From Reyranella sp. (GTDB lineage Bacteria > Pseudomonadota > Alphaproteobacteria > Reyranellales > Reyranellaceae), in assembly GCA_004296815.1 (NCBI GenBank), contig SCVT01000529.1, positions 1-10,187 of the forward strand: a stretch of DNA of 10,187 nucleotides, in the 5' to 3' direction. The translations under genes were made by a program, and so were the position numbers. This document shows, piece by piece, positions 6,349 to 10,187 of this stretch; the first letter of the stretch is position 1, and each line of letters opens with the position of its first letter. The notes under the pieces are model-generated. The model saw only the letters and a program-made list of their open reading frames with translations. It did no database searches and was not told the DNA's origin.

Positions 6349-7197
6349 CTAGCGCCGTCGCGTTGCCTTCAGCGAGACCGCGAGCGGCAGCCACGGCCTG
6401 TCGGGCCAGTGCCAGTCGCCGTCGTCACGTTTCTCCAGGACCTTGAACATCCGCCACGGCAGGCTGGCGTGCTCGTGCAGCCAGTCGAGCGACAAGCCGG
6501 CATCGATCAAGCCGGTGACGATGTCCGACAGCGGGTGCAGCCACCCGACATTGGTCGCATTCTCGAGCCGTGCGGTGGGGTCGGCATAGTCGTTGGGATC
6601 GGTGTACTTGAGCGGCTGCCGTTCGAGGTACGGCGAGAACCAGCCGGGCCGGCCGTCGGGCTCCGGGGCGAAATCGTCGAAGATGTAGGCCGTCGGATGC
6701 GCGTCGGCGTAGTAGAGCCGTCCGCCGGGCTTCAGGAACTGCGCCACGATCTCGGCCCAGCGCCGGATGTCGGGCAGCCAGCAAGTGGCGCCCCAGCTCA
6801 CATAGACGAGGTCGAAGGCGGCGGGCTCGGCGATCGCCTGCGGCGCGTCGTAGAGATCGGCGCAGACGAAACGCGCCCGGTCGGCAAGACCCAGCTCCCG
6901 CGCCAGCGCGTTGGCCGCCGTGATCGCGGCCGGTGAAAAATCGAGGCCGACCACGCTCGCGCCGCGCTGCGCGAGGGCCAGCGTGTCGGCGCCGAAATGG
7001 CACTGCAGGTGGAGCACCCGCAGCCCGTCGACGGAGCCGAGCTCGGCTTCCTCGACCGCGTTCAGCTGGCCCCTGCCGGCGCGCAGCGGGGCGAGGTCGT
7101 AGCCCGGCGCCTTGAGGTGGATGCCGACGCGCTCGTCCCAGCTCGCGCGATTGAGCTCGCGCCAGCCCTCCGAATCGCGGCTGGTGTTGCCGCTCAC
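6349..7197 (-). CDS. Class I SAM-dependent methyltransferase
   Basis: A 282-residue cytosolic methyltransferase. The Rossmann-like core begins with [16 protein letters not shown] (61-76), a variant of motif I in which Cys-His-Phe replaces the usual glycine-rich turn, followed by VVGLDFS with the ribose-binding acidic Asp86. ADLYDAPQ and [16 protein letters not shown] follow as the later motifs, and [12 protein letters not shown] is the post-core strand and turn. The C-terminal part ([23 protein letters not shown]) recurs in small-molecule methyltransferases of this type. The substrate cannot be told. The start is GTG 7197, overlapping the purC stop as GTGA, which implies translational coupling and makes it the last gene of its run. 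It ends 7 bases from the convergent PLP enzyme gene, with no terminator hairpin visible in the gap. Confidence 0.88.
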   Translation of the reverse strand: MSGNTSRDSEGWRELNRASWDERVGIHLKAPGYDLAPLRAGRGQLNAVEEAELGSVDGLRVLHLQCHFGADTLALAQRGASVVGLDFSPAAITAANALARELGLADRARFVCADLYDAPQAIAEPAAFDLVYVSWGATCWLPDIRRWAEIVAQFLKPGGRLYYADAHPTAYIFDDFAPEPDGRPGWFSPYLERQPLKYTDPNDYADPTARLENATNVGWLHPLSDIVTGLIDAGLSLDWLHEHASLPWRMFKVLEKRDDGDWHWPDRPWLPLAVSLKATRRR

Positions 7198-8111
7198 GAC
7201 ACGGCGAGCGGCGCGCCCGTCAGCCGGCGATAGGCTTCGAGATAGCGCTTGCTCGTGGCCTCGACGACCTCGGGCGGCAGCTTGGGCGGCGGCGCCTCGC
7301 CGTTCCAGCGGCCGGCATGGCGTTCGACGTCGAGCCAGTCGCGCAGCGGCTGCTTGTCGAAGCTGGGCTGGCCCCTGCCCTCGGCATAGCCGTCGAGCGG
7401 CCAGAAGCGCGAGGAGTCCGGCGTCATCACCTCGTCGATCAGCAAGATCTCGCCCGCCTTGGTGCGGCCGAACTCGAACTTGGTGTCGGCGATGATGATG
7501 CCCTGCTTCAAGGCCACGTCGCGGCCCCTCGTGTAGACCAGGCGCGTCAGGCTCTCGAGCTCAGCCGTGACGTCGGCGCCCAGCACCTTCTGCATCTGCC
7601 CGATGGTGATGTTCTCGTCGTGGCCGCTCTCGGCCTTGGTCGCGGGACTGAAGATCGGCGGATCGAGTCGGCCGCTCTCCTTGAGGCCCGCCGGCAGCGT
7701 CTCGCCGGCCAGGGTGCCGGCCTTGGCATATTCGCGCCAGGCGGAGCCCGTGATGTAGCCGCGCACGACGCACTCGATCGGGAACACCGTACCGCGCCGG
7801 CACAGCATGGCACGGCCGGCGATCTCGGCGCGGTGCGGCTTGAGCGCCGGCACCGCCGCCGCGATCTCGTCGGCATCGGCCGAGATCATATGGTGCTTGA
7901 CCACGTCGCCCAGCTGCCGGAACCACCAGGCGCTGACTTGGGTCAGCACGGCGCCCTTCTGCGGGATCGGCTCGGCCATCACCACGTCGTAGGCGCTCAC
8001 CCGGTCGGTGGCGACCAGCAGCAGCCGGTCGCCGTCCACGGCATAGACATCGCGCACCTTGCCGCGCGCGATCCGCTCGAGCGGCAGGTCGCTCGTGGTC
8101 ATCAACACCAT
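7194..8111 (-). CDS. purC: Phosphoribosylaminoimidazole-succinocarboxamide synthase (SAICAR synthase) PurC
   Basis: Ligates aspartate to CAIR using ATP to make SAICAR in de novo purine synthesis. The protein has 305 residues, the longer form of the family (the E. coli enzyme has 237). Visible marks are ARGKVRDVY (15-23, the ATP-binding start), ATDRVSAYD (34-42), [13 protein letters not shown] (113-125), SGHDENIT (162-169) and the family signature [11 protein letters not shown] (205-215) followed by [15 protein letters not shown]. The frame continues 30 codons further upstream, but only into the preceding gene. ATG 8111 gives the usual N-terminus, has AAGG upstream, and lies 5 bases after the previous stop; ATG 8102 is a close alternative. 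The gene sits between a carboxymuconolactone-decarboxylase-like gene and a methyltransferase, an unusual setting for a purine gene. Confidence 0.96.
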   Translation of the reverse strand: MVLMTTSDLPLERIARGKVRDVYAVDGDRLLLVATDRVSAYDVVMAEPIPQKGAVLTQVSAWWFRQLGDVVKHHMISADADEIAAAVPALKPHRAEIAGRAMLCRRGTVFPIECVVRGYITGSAWREYAKAGTLAGETLPAGLKESGRLDPPIFSPATKAESGHDENITIGQMQKVLGADVTAELESLTRLVYTRGRDVALKQGIIIADTKFEFGRTKAGEILLIDEVMTPDSSRFWPLDGYAEGRGQPSFDKQPLRDWLDVERHAGRWNGEAPPPKLPPEVVEATSKRYLEAYRRLTGAPLAVS

Positions 8112-8116
8112 TGATC

Positions 8117-8509
8117 TCAGCCTTCCTTGCGCAGTTCCTCGAACACTTCCTTGGCCACGATCAGCGCCTCGCGCACCGACGGAAGGCCGATATAGCCGCA
8201 AAGGTGCATCAGCGCTTCCGACAATTCATCCTCAGTCCAGCCCTGGCGGCGGGCCATGCGGAGATGGATGGCAAGCTCGGGCCAGCGCGCCTGGGCGGTG
8301 TCGGAAATGACGCAGATCAGCGTCTTGGTCTTGAGGTCGAGCCCCGGCCGCGACCACAGCATGCCGAACACGGCCTCGCGGGCGTAGTCGCCGAATTTCT
8401 TCATGATCGGGTCGTCGTAGACCGACTCGTTCATGGCGGCGGCGTACTTCTCGCCCATCAGCTTGCTGCGAAGCTCGCTGCCCTTCTTGTAGTTCTCGCT
8501 CTCGGCCAT
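8117..8509 (-). CDS. Carboxymuconolactone decarboxylase (CMD) family protein
   Basis: A 130-residue, all-helical protein of the CMD/AhpD superfamily, close in length to gamma-carboxymuconolactone decarboxylase PcaC. The CMD core spans about residues 40-125: [17 protein letters not shown], then [23 protein letters not shown] with His82, then [11 protein letters not shown]. It has no CxxC pair, so an AhpD-type peroxidase role is unlikely. There are no other protocatechuate-pathway genes nearby, so true PcaC activity is not supported by context, and the biological role is unknown. The ATG at 8509 has a strong GGAGG (8515-8519) upstream. It is the first gene of the CMD-purC-methyltransferase run and is divergent from kup, with 85 bases between them in which I saw no clear promoter for either gene. 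Confidence 0.87.
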   Translation of the reverse strand: MAESENYKKGSELRSKLMGEKYAAAMNESVYDDPIMKKFGDYAREAVFGMLWSRPGLDLKTKTLICVISDTAQARWPELAIHLRMARRQGWTEDELSEALMHLCGYIGLPSVREALIVAKEVFEELRKEG

Positions 8510-8581
8510 CGTTTCCTCCGATCGTCACATTTTGGGGACTGCAGCGTTCCGCAATTCGCGGGTAGGATCAATCGTTCGAGA

Positions 8582-8597
8582 GGGGGAGAGGCAGATT
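8582..8597 (+). promoter_or_regulatory. Ribosome binding site and ATT start codon of kup
   Basis: GGGGGAG (8582-8588) lies six bases before ATT at 8595-8597, ideal spacing for initiation. From this ATT the frame reads into the kup N-terminus without a stop. There is no ATG, GTG, TTG or CTG in this frame between the ribosome binding site and the ATG at 8655, and that ATG has no purine-rich sequence ahead of it. This is the evidence that decides the start. Confidence 0.6.
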
Positions 8598-10187
8598 ACC
8601 AGTACGACGGCCAGCGATGCGCCAGCGCCCCGCAAGCGCACGGCCGCGCTCACCATGGCGGCGCTCGGCGTGGTGTTCGGCGACATCGGCACCAGCCCGC
8701 TCTACACGATCGAGCAGTGCTTCAGCGACTTCACCGGGCTGCAGCCGACGCCGCACAACGTGCTCGGCATCCTCTCCCTGATCACCTGGGCGCTGATCGT
8801 CGTCGTGACGCTGAAATACGTCGTCGTGGTGATGCGCGCCGACAACGACGGCGAGGGTGGCGTGCTCGCGTTGATGGCGCTGGTCTCGCGCCAGGCCGGC
8901 GTCTCGGAGCGCAGCCGGAACACCTTCCTGGTGATCGGCATGATCGGCGCTGCGCTGTTCTACGGCGATTGCCTGCTGACCCCCGCGATCTCGGTGCTGA
9001 GCGCGGTCGACGGCATCAGCGTGGCCACGCCCGAGTTCGCGCGCTTCGTCCTGCCGATCGCGGTCGTGGTCATCGTCTGCCTGTTCGCCATGCAGCGCGT
9101 CGGCACGGCGAGCGTCGGGCGCCTGTTCGGCCCCGTCATGCTGCTGTGGTTCGTCGTCCTGATCGTGCTGGGCGCCCACCAGATCATCGCCCGTCCCGAG
9201 GTGCTGGCCGCGCTGTCGCCGCACTACGCGGCGCGTTTCGCCATCACCCACCCGTTCGTCACCTTCGTCGCGCTGGGCGCGGTGACGCTCGCCTTCACCG
9301 GCGCCGAGGCGCTCTACGCCGACATGGGCCATTTCGGCCGCGACCCGATCCGGCGGGCCTGGCTCGGCCTCGTGCTGCCGGCTCTGCTGGTCAACTACTA
9401 CGGCCAGGGCGCGCTGCTGCTCGCCGATCCGGCCGCCATCGACAACACCTTCTTCCGCCTCGCCCCGCATTGGGCGCTCTACCCGCTGGTCGCCCTGGCG
9501 ACGATGGCCACCATCATCGCCTCGCAGGCCACGATCTCGGGTGCCTTTTCGATGGCGCAGCAGGCCGCCCTGCTCGGCATCAGCTCGCGTCTGCGCGTCC
9601 TGCATACGTCGGCGAGCGAGTTCGGCCAGATCTACGTGCCCGCGGTCAACTGGATGATGCTGGCCGGCGTCGTCCTGATCATGTTGGAGTTCAAGACCTC
9701 CGACGCGTTGGCGGCCGCCTACGGCATCGCCGTCACCGGCACGATGCTGATGACGACCCTGCTCGTGTTCTCGCTGGCACTGCGCGGCTGGAAGTGGGGC
9801 TGGCCGGCGGTGGTCCTGGTGATGGGCGGCTTCCTCGTCATCGACATCGCCCTGTTCTCCGCCAACATGCTCAAGTTCCTCGACGGCGGCTGGATGCCGC
9901 TCGCCATCGCCACCGGCATCCTCGCGACCATGTGGGCGTGGCGTCGCGGTCGCAAGGCCGCCGCCGACGGCGAGGCGGCCCTGGCGACGCCTCTCCAGCA
10001 GCTGGTCGACGGCATAGCTCCGGGGCGCGTGCACCGAGCGACAGGCACGGCCGTCTACCTCACGAGCCAGAAGCAGCAGGCACCGACCTCGCTGCGCGAC
10101 AACCTGCGGTTCAACGAGGTCCTCCACCAGCATGTGGTCGTGCTGACCGTCGAGGTGTCCGGCGTGCCGTCGGTCGAGCCCAAGGAC
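8595..10187 (+). CDS. kup: Kup (HAK/KUP/KT family) potassium transporter, C-terminal end cut off by window edge
   Basis: Low-affinity K+ uptake in the inner membrane, probably by H+/K+ symport. 531 codons are visible of a family near 620-630 residues; the missing part is most of the cytoplasmic tail. Numbered from the ATT start, LGVVFGDIGTSPLYT (24-38) is the family signature at transmembrane helix 1. RADNDGEGG (81-89) follows helix 2. YGDCLLTPAISVLSAVDG, TGAEALYADMGHFG, VNYYGQGALLL, FFRLAPHWALYPLVALAT, ASQATISGAFS, GQIYVPAVNWM and AAAYGIAVTGTM follow in the normal order, with about 12 hydrophobic segments overall. The tail begins near residue 455 with WRRGRKAAADG. In YGDCLLTP the Cys is unusual; relatives commonly have Gly. 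The start is probably ATT at 8595. Starting at ATG 8655 would leave no N-terminal extension before helix 1. Divergent from the CMD-family gene. The large minus-strand open frame over this gene is an artefact of GC-rich codon use. Confidence 0.94.
   Translation, partial: MTSTTASDAPAPRKRTAALTMAALGVVFGDIGTSPLYTIEQCFSDFTGLQPTPHNVLGILSLITWALIVVVTLKYVVVVMRADNDGEGGVLALMALVSRQAGVSERSRNTFLVIGMIGAALFYGDCLLTPAISVLSAVDGISVATPEFARFVLPIAVVVIVCLFAMQRVGTASVGRLFGPVMLLWFVVLIVLGAHQIIARPEVLAALSPHYAARFAITHPFVTFVALGAVTLAFTGAEALYADMGHFGRDPIRRAWLGLVLPALLVNYYGQGALLLADPAAIDNTFFRLAPHWALYPLVALATMATIIASQATISGAFSMAQQAALLGISSRLRVLHTSASEFGQIYVPAVNWMMLAGVVLIMLEFKTSDALAAAYGIAVTGTMLMTTLLVFSLALRGWKWGWPAVVLVMGGFLVIDIALFSANMLKFLDGGWMPLAIATGILATMWAWRRGRKAAADGEAALATPLQQLVDGIAPGRVHRATGTAVYLTSQKQQAPTSLRDNLRFNEVLHQHVVVLTVEVSGVPSVEPKD

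Noticed and set aside
8510..8594. Promoter elements between the CMD-family gene and kup (for example TAGGAT at 8563-8568)
   Set aside because: No matching -35 at a workable distance on either strand, so not annotated.
8568..10133. 521-codon open frame on the minus strand opposite kup
   Set aside because: Its product is an Arg/Asp/His/Gln/Ala-rich string without domain motifs, the kind made by the antisense of GC-rich membrane-protein codons. The plus strand encodes the complete run of Kup motifs.

Overview
The window is GC-rich, gene-dense chromosomal DNA, almost certainly from an alphaproteobacterium. The evidence is an alphaproteobacterial-type SAM-II riboswitch in front of metX, a chorismate mutase / HisC-like aminotransferase / TyrA gene trio divergent from metX, and the overall protein style. 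A Rhodospirillales or Reyranella-like lineage is my inference, not a demonstrated placement. It holds ordinary housekeeping metabolism. I see no mobile element, CRISPR array, tRNA or rRNA gene, and no intergenic stretch longer than about 220 bases.

Layout. (1) 1-782, minus: metX (homoserine O-acetyltransferase), cut by the left edge. Its leader (783-927, minus) is the most informative regulatory DNA here: a -35/-10 promoter, a SAM-II aptamer starting just after the expected transcription start, and an intrinsic terminator ending 15 bases before the proposed start codon. Short complementary segments show how the aptamer and terminator could exclude each other. (2) 1004-4398, plus: a four-gene operon-like run. 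It contains an AroQ-type chorismate mutase fused to what looks like a decayed prephenate dehydratase/ACT region, a HisC-family aminotransferase, TyrA, and a ChaC-family gamma-glutamylcyclotransferase. The last three are joined by 4-base start/stop overlaps. (3) 4395-5021, minus: a TetR-family regulator whose stop codon shares one CTAG with the preceding gene's stop. It is divergent from (4) 5187-6341, plus, a Cys/Met-metabolism PLP enzyme (cystathionine lyase / gamma-synthase family). (5) 8509 down to 6349, minus: a compact run of a carboxymuconolactone-decarboxylase-family protein, purC, and a class I SAM-dependent methyltransferase. (6) 8595-10187, plus: a Kup potassium transporter cut by the right edge, which apparently starts at a rare ATT codon.

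How the genes work together. Chorismate mutase makes prephenate, TyrA oxidises it to 4-hydroxyphenylpyruvate (or arogenate to tyrosine), and the HisC-like enzyme can supply the transamination, so the trio is a tyrosine/phenylalanine branch unit. MetX activates homoserine for methionine synthesis, and its leader should switch it off when SAM is plentiful. The PLP enzyme at 5187 belongs to the same sulfur amino acid area and is probably controlled by the adjacent TetR protein. I found no convincing undescribed system. The best leads are the mutually exclusive base-pairing in the metX leader, the decayed P-protein architecture, the ATT start of kup, and two possible operators.
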